This document shows, piece after piece, positions 35,101 through 46,115 of a DNA stretch of 64,000 bases (positions are counted from its first letter, which is position 1; each line of letters opens with the position of its first letter). The stretch spans positions 13,702,001-13,766,000 of the forward strand of contig OU342635.1 of the NCBI GenBank assembly GCA_910589415.1, given 5' to 3'. A program made the translations under genes and the position numbers. The notes beneath the pieces were generated by a model, which was not told where the DNA came from, did not search any database, and was given only the letters and a program-made list of their open reading frames with translations. Source of the stretch: Malachius bipustulatus. Its lineage: Eukaryota; Arthropoda; Insecta; Coleoptera; Melyridae.

Positions 35101-36613
35101 AAACAAGAAAAATTTGTTAATAAATTTTTGTATTTAATTGAGATTACAACAAACATTAGGCTAATGAAAAGCCTAATGGCTGGTATAGACTCAATTTAAA
35201 ATTTAAAAAGGACGCCGATTTAATTTTTTATTGTGCATGATATAAAGGCGGGCTTCAAAGTAAACAAATAATGCATCTCGCTTGCCTTATTCATTTTATT
35301 TTACCTTAAGGCACAATAATAAAAATATTTCGAGCTCTAGAATAATTGATGCAATTATTATTCTGCATGAAATATCCATTGCTGTAAATAAAAAAAATTG
35401 TTATGTACCTAAGTATATAATGAATTAAGAAATAAATTTATTGTTTTTTGATTAATAGATACAAGTGACCGCAACTTAAATTCAGGACTCTTTCATTATG
35501 TACTTGGGTTGATTCTTTACATATGAATTAATAAAAAAGAAATTATTTAAATTGAAACTTATGTATATACGTATTAATATGAATAAATTGGAGGAGAATA
35601 TTTATCGTCAATAAGAATTATGTACAGCTTCGTGCCATTTCAGGTCATGAAAATATTTTTCTGGCAGGGAATACGACCGCGCTTTCTATTTAAGGTTTCG
35701 AAGCTTGATTGAATTGATACTTCTCAATTGATGCAAAATTGGCCGAGATTTCATCTCATTCCCAGTAAAAATGATGGTAATTCTTTTCATTCAGAGTATA
35801 TATCTGTAAAGTTACTCTGCCTTTATGTCGAGTAAAATATGTTCGAAATTAAAAATAAAAGACATCATCAGGACTCTTTAGAGCTTTTCTTTCTGCACGC
35901 TATACAGACAAGGTGTAAATTTAAATGTGCAGTACCTACCTATAATAGAAGTGAATAGATTTTAAATTACGCGATTCCAGACAGAGATAACATTTTCGTT
36001 GTTCGAGGTCTTTATAACAAAAAACGTTATGGTTTCTGAAAGAACCCCTATACCGTATACACAACCGAGATAATTGAATATTTTAGACGTTTTGTCACAA
36101 AGCGCCATAGAAGCTGAACCATCAAGTCACTTGCATAAAAAATTCATAAGCATGTATCGAATCTTCTTTCAGATAAAAGTCGTATATGAAAATACGATTC
36201 CAAGGAAACAGAATTCTCCTATCCGAAAATATGAAATAGCTACCGAGATGATGTTGCGTAATAGATTTATTTAAGAAAAATTAACGATTGGAGCCGTTCT
36301 GATTATAATCATAATTATTATTTCATTTTCATTCCATAGTGTGGCCTTAATTTTTTTTTCGGGTTTATTTAAGACTCGAACAAACACAGTATGTAAGTAT
36401 GTATATCAATTTTAGAAGAAAAATAACATTAATTTATTTTTTCCTACGATTACTTAGGTTATATGTATTTAAAATTTATTAGGAATTGAAGCGCAATTTC
36501 AGCTGCGATCTTATCTTCAGCCTTCAGCTGATTTTATTCTCACAAAAACTTATTCTAAAACACCTAAATTTATATCTACCTAGGTACGTAAATTCTCGTA
36601 CCTTTGAGTTATA
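35101..36613. other. No gene recognised
   Basis: AT-rich. A small hairpin TTAGGCT...AGCCTAA lies near 35156-35176. The 66-codon frame at 36074-36274 has no recognisable motif. Confidence 0.4.
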
Positions 36614-36625
36614 ACCGTAGGTCTT

Positions 36626-36901
36626 TTTTTTTTTTTTTTTTTTTAAAAAAGAGGGAGCATCGGTCTTAACTGTGTAGGTAAGACATAGTCGCTCCACTCT
36701 GGTAAATTGGCTTTGAGCGCGAACTCTTTAGCCACACACACTTTTTAAATATATTTGCCATTTAAACATTCGATCGCTTGTTTTACTTTTCACAAACATT
36801 CGAAAATGAATCCGAAAAGTAAAGCGGGCCGAGGTGAGGTTCGAACCCGCGATCTATGGCTTCGTGAGCCAGCGGAGTACCACTAGGCCACGCAAGTCAC
36901 T
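36626..36901 (-). repeat. tRNA-derived SINE with 12-bp target-site duplication
   Basis: On the - strand the head contains an A box (TGGCCTAGTGGTACTCC) and a perfect B box (GGTTCGAACC), as in a tRNA. It runs into an unrelated body and ends in a poly(A) tail, seen as a T run at about 36626-36645. The element is flanked by the direct repeat ACCGTAGGTCTT (36614-36625 and 36902-36913). It is mobilised in trans by a LINE. The tRNA-like part is not a functional tRNA, since it is continuous with the SINE body and the anticodon arm does not pair well. Confidence 0.9.
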
Positions 36902-36913
36902 ACCGTAGGTCTT

Positions 36914-37255
36914 AAAATCAATAATTGAAACTATTACAGGTTTGTGAATTTCACTAAAAAGTACTGCTATAAGTTGAATATTAAAAAATAACATTACGTC
37001 TTTTTTTTCTAAAATAGGCTGAAAGTTGAGCCAGTTTCATGAAAGTTGAGCAAATTTCACAAGTCAAGGAAGAACAATTTTCTACCAAATTGGTCAATCG
37101 TAATTCAAGATCTACCAATCTGACGCATCCATTTTATCAAAAATTATGATGTATCATGGAAAGGTAGCAATTTATCACTTCACTCCACTCCCAATAGGCC
37201 AGAGCTATGCCATTGCTATTAATTTTCATTGGTACTCAAAGTAAGAGTCAAACTT
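36914..37255. other. No gene; short direct repeat near 37018-37062
   Basis: TGAAAGTTGAGC occurs twice about 20 bp apart. Nothing else recognised. Confidence 0.4.
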
Positions 37256-37357
37256 AAAAAAGAAAATAATTTTTCCTACGACCACTATACAAAACACTAC
37301 TTTGCGCAAACTAGCAGATTTTTCACGTATCCAAAACTGTGCGACAAAGTGACATAG
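37256..37357. mobile_element. Detached fragment of the Crypton-derived element's central segment
   Basis: TTTTCCTACGACCACTATAC and the following CGTATCCAAAACTGTGCGAC block match the centre of the adjacent palindrome (about 38313-38430, inverted) and the start of the copy at 58562. It lies immediately outside the left terminus of the 37361-39143 element, suggesting that a second copy was here. Confidence 0.65.
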
Positions 37358-37521
37358 CCAATAGTATATTGTGAAACAAGTGCGGAAAAGAGAAAATTTC
37401 TCACGAGTGTGAAACAATTGTAACACGAGACGAAGTCGAGTGTCACAATTCACACGAGTGTGAAATTTCTTTTCCGCACGTGCTTCACACAGTACTTTTC
37501 CTACGACCACAATTTAACAGA

Positions 37522-37731
37522 TTAATTATTTAACAAATTTAACACATAAATTATTTTTTCTGACAATGCTCTGCTTTTATGACCTTTTCTCCAATTTATG
37601 AAATGTTTATAAGCAGATTCGTATTTTTCTCTCGAAACTACAGGTAGCAAATTCAAAGAACACAAACCTGCTTGTTTTCTGACTTCAGGTGGTGTATTTT
37701 CTGTTTCACATTCAGAGAAATTACAATCCAT
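37522..37731 (-). CDS. Crypton-type tyrosine recombinase N-terminal domain, 69 aa
   Basis: A short ORF with a TPPEVRKQA motif near residues 13-21 and YESAYKHFINWRKG near residues 38-51. This order resembles the start of Crypton-derived tyrosine recombinases of insects, where an acidic N-terminus leads into the SAM-like core-binding domain (Y-K-Y--F--W). The catalytic domain with the R-H-R-Y residues is missing; the ORF stops shortly after SEKIIYVL. Near-identical ORFs lie at 59254-59463 and 59604-59807. The start is the only in-frame Met before the conserved motifs. It may encode a DNA-binding remnant or be non-functional; expression cannot be judged here. Confidence 0.55.
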   Translation of the reverse strand: MDCNFSECETENTPPEVRKQAGLCSLNLLPVVSREKYESAYKHFINWRKGHKSRALSEKIIYVLNLLNN

Positions 37732-38950
37732 TATAATGATAGGTAGTTACCTAACTAAAGTTTATTTTTTCAGACTACCTACCTAGGTAGGTACATATTA
37801 TTTTCAATTCTACCAATGACTTTTTATTATTACTATTATATACTGTAAAATCATTGAATTCTACCGACAATATTATTATTATTTATTATTAGACTCCGTA
37901 TAAACTATAAAAAATAAGTGACGTGAGCGGAGAGACGTGGTAGATAATAACAATGATTTAAGAGAGGTTATATATTATTGATATGCAACTTCTACACAAT
38001 AACGCAAGCGCTGCGCGTCGTAGATTGAAGTTAGTAGAGGTGTGCGAGTTATTTTCACGATCACGTTCGTGAATTTGATTTGGCTGTTATTAGCGATCAA
38101 CTCGTAAATTTTAATAATTACTGCCACAAGAGAATAATGAGTCTATTTTATAGTCTTGTCGGGTTCTATGTTATCCCATTTGTGTTTATTTTATTACCTT
38201 GAAGCTTTAAATGAATAGTTATTCCATTAACAATAAGTAACAGTTGAGTTCTCAGTTACCGCCCATCACTATTGTTTACATACATTAAAACAGTACGGAA
38301 ATGGTTTTTGGCTATGCCTTATGTCACTTTGTCGCACAGTTTTGGATACGTGAGAAATCTGCTAGTTTGCGCACAAAAAACGATGCGCAAAGTAGTGTTT
38401 TGTATAGTGGTCGTAGGAAAAAATAGTTTCCGTACAGTTTTAATGTACACAATAATGATGGGCGGTAACTGAGAACTCAACTGTTACTTATTGTTAATGG
38501 AATAACTATTCATTTAAAGCTTCAAGGTAATAAAATAAACACAAATGGGATAACATAGAACCCGACAAGACTATAAAATATACTCATTATTCTCTTGTGG
38601 CAGTAATTATTAAAATTTACGAGTTGATCGCTAATAACAGCATTGGTAGCGTTCACATCAAATTCACGAACGTGAAAATAACTCGCACACCTCTACTAAC
38701 TTCAATCGACGACGCACAGCGCCTGCGTTGTGTGGAAGTTGTATATCTACCACGTCTCCACGCTCCACGTCACTTATTGTTAGTGTAGATACGGAGTCTA
38801 ATAATAAATAATAATAATATTGTCGGTAGAATTCAATGATTTTACAGTATATAATAGTAATAATAAAAAGTCATTGGTAGAATTGAAAATAATACCTACC
38901 TAGGTAGGTAGTCTGAAAAAATAAACTTTAGTGAGGTACCTATCATTATA

Positions 38951-39016
38951 ACGGATTGTAATTCCTCTGAATCTGAAGCAGAAAATACACCACCTGAAGT
39001 CAGAAAACATTGTTAA
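38951..39016 (+). pseudogene. Broken copy of the Crypton N-terminal ORF
   Basis: This right-arm copy has ACG in place of the start codon. It is intact through TPPEVRK and then loses about 140 bp relative to the left-arm copy, joining directly to the TTGTTAAATTTGTTAAAT end. Confidence 0.75.
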
Positions 39017-39143
39017 ATTTGTTAAATAATTAATCTGTTAAATTGTGGTCGTAGGAAAAGTACTGTGTGAAGCACTTGCGGAAAAGAAATTTCACACTCG
39101 TGAGAAATTTTCTCTTTTCCGCACTTGTTTCACAATATACTAT

Positions 39144-39645
39144 GGACGTACAATCAAGAGAAGGTTAAAAACGATTCTTCTCAACTTTAAAAGGGACACG
39201 TTATTGTTTAGAGATGTGATATGAAATTTTAAACAAAAAAATAGTTTTGCATGTATTGTATATATTTAGATATTTTTTAAGAACCTTTAATATCGAAAAC
39301 AGATTCTTTGGATACCAAATATAAAAAAAATCCTATTAGTTCCAAATAGTTCTATTGATTCCACAGCAATCGTTACGGACTCGTCAAGATTTGCTCTTCA
39401 ATTATGTTTATATCAAGCAAAACTCCCCAATGTAGTGGTAAAAAGTTATTAGCATCTAAAGTTTGAAATTCTTTGCCAAGACTCCTTCTGCCCGGTTTCC
39501 CCACGCGTAGCTCTTTTCCAGTCCATCTGAGACCCTCATCAACGGTTTACTAATTCAAGCTACACTCAATTTCCAACATTCAGAAAAAATTAGTTTATTC
39601 CTCAATATCAATACATGCTTGAATTTGTGCTTTTTGTTACCACGG
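39144..39645. other. No gene recognised
   Basis: AT-rich; no convincing frame. Confidence 0.4.
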
Positions 39646-40825
39646 TACTTTGAAGCCTCTAATACTTGCGTATCGGGCTTTGGCGCGTCCGCGGTTCGCG
39701 CTGCATTTCTCGCTTTTATAACTAACAACGCAAATTAATTAATATCAACATTGACACAATTTTAAGTTATATTGAGGTATATTCTAAAGATGTTTTTGGA
39801 TATAAAATAGCGATTTAAGAAATGTCTCGGTAAGTCTTTTTATTTTCCTCAACTTTCTCTCAACTTTTTTTCACACGCACCTTTGAGGTAAAAACAAGTT
39901 CTCGCCGATGAGCGCAATAAAAATAATTTCATCTAGACGTTAATTCTATGAGCAGCTACAATCATGAAGATTTTTTGGAACACGTACTTTTCGTGGACGA
40001 ATTTTCGGGATGCGATCTGCGGAATGGGAAAAAATACTTGATGCCATTAGAAAAAGATTCATCTTCAAGAAAGAATAAAATTATTTCGGAAAGTTACCCC
40101 CGGACAGAATAGCATCGCTGCGTCTGGAGAGTGTTTTGATTGCACTATACGGCGGGAAAGAATCCGCAGCTTCTATTGATCAATAATTGAAATATAAAAT
40201 TTTTGTACGTTCAGGTCTCAAAACAAAGAGCGACTCCTCTTACGAGCTCAGCAGCACGCCAGCGTTTCCTCTATAGACATATTACCAAGTTCAAAAGTGG
40301 CTTGGAGAAGAGAAAAATGCACTTGACTGCGTGCTGGAAAAAGCGACCGGGTTTTGGAGCCTTTAACCATTAAACAGGAACCGATTCCACGTGTTTTACT
40401 TTACCCATAACGACCACGACAATCAACGAAATGACTGGAACCCGAATTTAAATTTCACAAAAGATGTAAAACACATAGGACGAGAAAACCTTGGATTAGG
40501 CCTCTCGGGAAAACCATTTTGAAGATAACGCGCCATCAACCCTACCTCAAAGGTGTTGTGGAAAAAAGTTGCTAGAAAATTCAAGAAATAAAAAAAAACT
40601 TCTCGAGAAATTTCTTAAATCGTTCTTTTCTATAGAAAAAAAAATTGAAATATACCTGAATATCTTAAAATTAAACTAAAACGCGCATGTTCTTAGCACA
40701 GATTTCACGAAATTATGTCGTTGATCTTAATTAATTAACGTTGTATTGGTTACAAAAGCAAGGAATGCGCGAACCGCGAACGCTCCAAAGCTCGACGCGC
40801 GAGTATTAGTTGAGACTTCAAAATA
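39646..40825. mobile_element. 1.2-kb DNA element with long imperfect TIRs
   Basis: The left arm reads TACTTTGAAG then GGCTTTGG, GCGGTTCGCGC. The right arm carries the inverted counterparts GCGCGAACCGCG, CCAAAGC and CTTCAAAATA. Inverted similarity continues inward for roughly 200-300 bp, to the ACCTCAAAGGTG and CACCTTTGAGGT blocks near 40550 and 39882. The centre carries a decayed coding fragment. No transposase motif was recognised and no clear target-site duplication was found. Confidence 0.65.
40098..40420 (+). pseudogene. Broken coding fragment inside the TIR element
   Basis: One frame reads RLESVLIALYGGKESAAS followed by D-Q-stop-LKYKIF. After frame changes the sequence continues with SSAARQ and then YYQVQKWLGE. 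I associate the order YGG-K...LRY-F...LPPT-AA--H--R-YYQVQ-W with an uncharacterised multicopy protein seen in many insect genomes; this is a memory-based association with no search behind it. At least one stop and two frame changes make this copy dead. Confidence 0.45.
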
Positions 40826-42419
40826 GCCGGCTAATAAACAGCCAACTTCGAGCGTGAATTGACGGACAAGGAATCAACAAATCGGGATGGTTTTTGTTTT
40901 TTAAATACTGAAAATTGAGTCTAGCTTAAGATGGTAAACCGTCGATGAGATGATCTCTAGAAGAACTAGGCGGAGAATTCGGGCGCAAGAACTTTTTGCA
41001 AGAAACCTTTACCAGAGGGGAGTTTTACTCGATTGATATTGATTTACTTGATTTAATCGAAGAGTCTCTATAATGAGTCATTAACACATCATAAACTATG
41101 GATAACATTACCTTCACAGTTACCATACTCTATATCACACACAGTAGAGGTGATCATAAGCTGACGCGAGTGATAGGTCGCGATTCTGTTTTAGTCCAGT
41201 TCACCTGTCTTGCATTCATCTCAAGCATTCTAATTCAACAACTAGAGTTTGTTGGCTTCAAGTCATTATGAATTGCATTCTATCTATAACGAAATGATCT
41301 GATTTGAGGTAAATTCTTGAGATATTTAGTAATATAGTCGATCTTGTTCAAAATCCCCATTAAAATTTCTAAAATGAATGATGACAATAATTAAAAAAAG
41401 TATTTTCTTTGATTTTCTTAAAGAAAAAGTAGAAAACGACTGAAATAAAGGAACACATTTATTAGGATATTCAAATATATTCACCCATTTCTTTTTCTTA
41501 AGAATTTTTTGTAATATCTCAGTTTTGTTTTCAAAATAAAATGAAACACAAATTTAATCGCTACATCATTCATATTTTGTTTATGTTGTAATAATTATTG
41601 CACTATGGTTGTTTGTAAACATGTAATTTCATGAATTTAGACAAGAGTAAGGTAATATTCAAAATGTCAGTTGAGCCATTACGAATTCTTTAAAGGTTAA
41701 AGCTTGAAACTTATTAAATTCTGCATAGAGCTTTTGGTAAAATAAGTAAATGCATCTATCCACTAAATGAGTAGTAAGCATACAAATACAAATACGAGGA
41801 CGTTTTATATTTGCAACGATAGTCTTTGCACTGTCTTTTAATTACGAAGTACTGGTATTTGACTCCAGGATATCGCACACCTTGCTTGTGTGAGTTCGAG
41901 GTCTAATATTTGATCCCACACCTGCGGCACGGTGGCCTGGCCATAACCAAACACCGTACTATGTATATATTGGACTGCCAGGGGATATAGAAAACGACTC
42001 AGAATTGTAGGTATTTGCTGTCTGTCTGGCCCTATTGCTCGCCTAATACTTAGAAAAAGGTGACATTGGGGTAAATACCCACCTGCGTGGATAAAGTTGT
42101 TTACTGATATTTTTTGAAAACAGCTTTCTCTGATTGCACTTATCAAGATGCTATGTGCTGTGAGGAAAATTCGATCCACACCCTTTCTCTTGAGCTTTAA
42201 TAAATAATGAATTATCCCGCATTGATAAATTAAGAAAATTAGAGTCCTATAAATGAAAAAATTAAGTTCCAGTATCAATCAAGAATCTAACAAAGATAAT
42301 CCAAAATAATGATCTTTATGCAGCCGGGAGGTGAGTTCATTAAGCTCTAACACCTATCAGGCGAATCGAAGCCTGAAAATGTCTAAACTTGAAGTGTTGG
42401 ACTAGTAACTCGCAAGGGC
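40826..42419. other. No gene recognised
   Basis: AT-rich. A 146-codon - frame at 41838-42278 has no recognisable motif, mixed hydrophobic content and no supporting splice sites, so it is not called. Confidence 0.35.
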
Positions 42420-42730
42420 TCAGGCTTTCCCTCCCGGACTTGGAAAGGAGTTCCCGGAGCCGGGCGCATTGTAAGGGAGTGCAATAACAGCCTGCTCCAT
42501 ATGTAACGCTCATGTATATTCAGGGGTCGGGGCGGAGAACAAAGCTCAAGTCGAAGTCTCGTGTAAACACAGCATGGCGCGGAGATGGCGCCCAGGGCGC
42601 GCGGGCGCGTTATCTGTCCGGGCCAGCCTTCGGATATTAGCATAATCGGATGAGGCCGCTGTCGACTCATTATAGACGCGATTATGACACCCGTCATGAC
42701 AGCGATGCGTCTCCCTAATGTGGAAGAGAT
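42420..42730. other. CpG-rich island in AT-rich DNA
   Basis: The most GC- and CpG-dense segment in the window, including GCGCGCGGGCGCGTTATC near 42597. It holds a 138-codon - frame (42383-42799) of basic, low-confidence composition, with no recognisable domain. It could be a regulatory element or a promoter-type CpG island. Confidence 0.35.
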
Positions 42731-43133
42731 TTGAAGTTTTATTATTTCTTTTCCTGCACTTTCGGCTGTTTGAAAAATCCTTTTCGTTCCTGCAACCATG
42801 TCACCAGTTTTATTATATCACTCAATGTTGCTATAATTTGATCTAATTAAGCTCACCATGGCATACCTACATTCTAATCAACTTTTTAAATTTCTACTTA
42901 CAGGACAATTTTATGCTTTATTTTTTATGTTTTGTGATGGCTGGCTTCAACTGAAATCGTAATAATTCTGGGCTGTTCTGCCTTGTTCACTGGAGATTTC
43001 CTCTTAAATTTTCGTCCTCAACTGCGGTAGACATTAGCGGTTACATGTGCGGAAGCGATGTTTTCACTCCTCATGTTCACTGATAACTCGCAGTAGCGAC
43101 CGGTTTCTCCGATGATGTTATATATTAAATATT
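42731..43133. other. No gene recognised
   Basis: AT-rich; may include 5' sequence of the Penelope-like fragment that follows. Confidence 0.35.
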
Positions 43134-43433
43134 AAAGACGGAAAACTACCATTTCTTGATGTTCTTGTTAACAGGAGTGAAAATTGCACTTTGGGTCTAC
43201 TGAAAGCCAACATACATACAGAGCGGTATTTACACAAGAACTTCCATCGTCCAGGCCAAAACCGAGCAGTAATAAAAACCAATGAGAATCGTCTATCCTG
43301 AATTTGTCATAATCAATACCTCCAAGAGGATTTCGCCCATCTAAGTCATACTCTGCAGGCGAAATTCATAATGAGGCTTAAATCTGCATCAGAGAGGCAA
43401 ACAGTAACAATCTCGTTCTTGTAATTTTTACAG
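43134..43433 (+). pseudogene. Penelope-like element fragment
   Basis: The frame begins KDGKLPFLDVLVNR and continues through THTERYL-like IHTERYLHKNFHRPGQ. After an in-frame stop at 43299 it goes on with ICHNQYLQEDFAHL. The G-LPFLDV...YRK-THTDRYL--SHHP...IC block is the conserved region between the RT and the GIY-YIG endonuclease in Penelope-like retroelements. Here the YRKPTHT part has decayed. RT and endonuclease are absent, so this is a dead fragment. Confidence 0.75.
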
Positions 43434-43939
43434 GAAATCACTTTTACGATTGTTTAACAGCGCTAAACCTTAAGTACCTACCTATATAGATATGGAGTTG
43501 TAATTTTTAATATTCTTTTTGAATTTAAGCTTCAGGGTTGTAGAATTGTTTGTCTCGTAAAAATCCGGTCAGTGATTAGCAGTAAAACCTACTTAACTCA
43601 GTTAATGCCAAAATGAAAGTAAGGTATACGACTCTTGGTTGACCTCTTCCGATAGAGAAACATAAAAACATGATAAATAGGGAGGAATATTGTGCAGTAC
43701 TCCCCAGGTGATTGTTAGAGTTTATAATCTATCATGAATTTTTGTCGCCATTTTACATCATAAAGTCGTGTCATACGTGGACTTCAATTGTTATTAAGCT
43801 CAAAATGAATTATTTAAGCCAATTAAAATCTTGCCTTCTAAGGCTCCATTTCCTAGGATTATCATCCGTATACTAAAGCAATCGTAATGAAAGGTTGGTG
43901 AATTTTTTCGGTAAAACTAGGTTTTCATAAAATATATCT
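43434..43939. other. No gene recognised
   Basis: AT-rich; nothing assigned. Confidence 0.4.
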
Positions 43940-46115
43940 AGAGCGACCAACAAAACGTCCTCCGCGTGTGTGATTTGTTTCAAAAACTCGTGGCGTAAAG
44001 CTACGGTCAGCTGGGATAAAGGTGACATACTATAGTGGCCGTAATAAAACGCTACTAGTGTGTTTATGGATGGGCAACGTCTTAATATGGTCGTTCCAGT
44101 AAGCACTGCTGTTTTAGGAAACCCCAAATTTAGGCTACAGTTTCCTAAGATAGCGGTGCCGTACCAGAGCGGCCGTTACATCATGGCGGCAGTAATAGAG
44201 CAATTTGTTTGTTAAAAAACCGTGTGCATATAAAATGCCTGGACAGCGTTTTATTACGGCCGCTCTAGTACGGCACCGATATTTAGGAAATATCAGCTTT
44301 AGGCTACGGCTTCCTAGGATAGCGGTGCCTAAATACTAGAGCGGTCGTTATATGGCGGCAGTATTACAGTGTTGATCATCGTTCTCTAAAAAACCGCAAA
44401 TATATAAAGCGAGTGGACGGCGATTTATTGCGATCCCGAAGTGGCGTAACTCAAAACAATCGCAATTTTATATATGTCTTCTACTTAGCGGCACTAAGTA
44501 TGGCGTGTCTCAATTCCTTATAGTTTTCGTTATACAGGCCATGCAACCGTCGACGTTTCTTATTTTGAACTTAAACCATTTTTCCAATTTTACGAAGTGA
44601 CTTGTTTAAATTTTTCACAAATTACTAAAAATCCTTAAGTTTGAAAAGATTTTAAGCTGCCAAACACTACAGTATATTATGCATCTCTCAATAGCCAAAC
44701 GAAACAAATACCAAACCTCTTAAGCTATTTATTAAAACTCAGTTGAAATCAATGACGCACGCTCCTGTAAAATTAGCAAAACTAAGTTACGTTTTTTCGT
44801 GATATTGACGACGATATTGGCGGCAATATCATAGTAATACAGCGATACAGTGTTGACCACCGTTCCCTAAAAATCCGTGGCCACTCTATAATACCTACAC
44901 CGCTAACCTGATAGCGTAGCTTTAGCGAAAAATACATAGACGGCGTTTTATTACGGTTACCATAATAGGCACCGTTATTCTAGAAGACCGTAGCTTTATT
45001 TTTATTCTCTATAAAACCTGTAACGAATTCCGAGGCATTCGTAGTTAATTATTATTTATTTTAATTAATCGAGGGGTTTATCAGAAGGATACAGTTTTTA
45101 CAGCGGTGATTAGCAGGTTATCTCGCTGGCACCGGCTATATAAGCAGACCCAACGGAGAAGCAGGTAGATCTTCCGAGGCATTGACTCGCGAAACATCTC
45201 CCTCCCGGTGAACTGAGCTAGGAGGTCTTCAGCAGGAGGCATGTAATGAGTGCACTCCGTCCATTACCCAGCCGGCTACAGCAGGACGATGAAATGAGTC
45301 GAGCCTAGCTGTAACTGGACGTCGGGAGATCGATGAGAGTGAACTGAGCTCTTATCGACTACCGGTCATAACAGGGAATCAACCGGGGCTGTAGTGAAGT
45401 CCCGGCGGATCCTTTCAGACGACGCCTGGCCTATATTGAGGGCCAGGTAAACCAGACGTCGGATCGCAATATAATGAGTTGTCGGTCCGGCAATCCCGTC
45501 ACGTCGCGTATTCCGGAGGCCGCAGCAGCAGCAGATGCAACACGTAACGTGCGATGGTAAGGGAGCTACTGACGCAGCAGAGCCGGAGGTGAATCGTCCG
45601 TCAGATCGACCAATTAACAGAGGTGCGTGCACCGACGCAGGTATCTCTCGCCAATCAGGCGGGCTGCCGTGAACAAGAGCCGGCCCACATTGTTCAGGAT
45701 TCAATAATATTAATTTAATAGGTACAGATATGTGTAAATATCGTAATTGTAAATAAAGATTTTTATTATTCTAATTGACTTGTCACTGGTAAAAGGGGGC
45801 AATTATCCATCCCTGGGGAATCATCTCTACCATACCGAAAATCCCGTTACAAACCACATACATATAAAATTAATGGTATACGGCCGTTCTAGAACGCCAC
45901 CGTTATCTCAGAAAACCCAACCTTAGGTAGGTTTCTTAGGATAGCGCCGGTGCCCTACCAAAGTGACCCTTAATGGATATATTACACTTTGGGCGGCAGT
46001 AATACAGCGATACAATGCTGGTCACTGTTCTCTAAAAACCGTATGCATAGGTATAAAATGCGTGGACAGCATTTTATTACGGCATCTCTGGTAGGTCACA
46101 GATATCCTAGGAAAC
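43940..46115. repeat. Degenerate palindromic repeat array
   Basis: Several diverged units share TATAAAATGC-TGGACAGC, GTTTTATTACGGCCGCTCTA, GGCACCG-TAT and TTTCCTAGGATAGCGGTGCC. The last two form an inverted pair around a GGCTACGG centre. Recognisable units lie near 44030-44130, 44140-44290, 44300-44460, 44820-45005 and 45870-46110. A solo LTR (45019-45851) has split the array. The unit is non-coding; it may be a MITE that multiplied in place. Confidence 0.65.
45019..45851 (+). mobile_element. Solo LTR, family A (833 bp)
   Basis: Starts TGTAACGAATTCCG and ends ATCCCGTTACA, with the TG...CA ends of an LTR. The flanking AACC at 45015-45018 and 45852-45855 is a 4-bp target-site duplication. A TATATAAG box lies at 45137-45144 and an AATAAAG polyadenylation signal near 45752. 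No internal retroelement sequence adjoins it, so it is the product of LTR-LTR recombination. GC-rich relative to its surroundings; open frames within are not genes. Confidence 0.85.

Larger units (their letters stand above)
37361..39143. mobile_element. Palindromic Crypton-derived element, 1.8 kb
   Basis: The outer ends are ATAGTATATTGTGAAACAAG and its complement. Just inside lies CACGAGTGTGAAA and its complement. The two arms carry the same series of blocks in inverted order: short ORF, AGGTAGGTAC-rich segment, TATTGTCGGTAGAATTCAA, the CACGTTCGTGAATTTGA segment, and GTTGAGTTCTCAGTTACCGC. A central spacer of about 130 bp lies near 38300-38430. The left-arm ORF is intact and the right-arm ORF is broken. 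No catalytic tyrosine-recombinase domain is present, so the element is non-autonomous. Confidence 0.75.

Noticed and set aside
36820..36901. A tRNA gene on the - strand
   Set aside because: A and B boxes are good, but the anticodon arm pairs poorly and the unit has a SINE body, a poly(A) tail and a target-site duplication.
38272..38472. 66-codon frame in the Crypton-derived element, also seen at 58498-58737 in reverse
   Set aside because: The conservation follows from repeat copies of the central spacer; no recognisable protein pattern and the frame varies at its ends.
41838..42278. 146-codon - strand frame
   Set aside because: No recognisable motif, no splice support and a composition like random AT-rich DNA.
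42383..42799. 138-codon - strand frame
   Set aside because: Explained by high GC reducing stop codons; no domain seen. Kept as a CpG island only.
45366..45704. 112-codon - strand frame
   Set aside because: It lies wholly inside a solo LTR.
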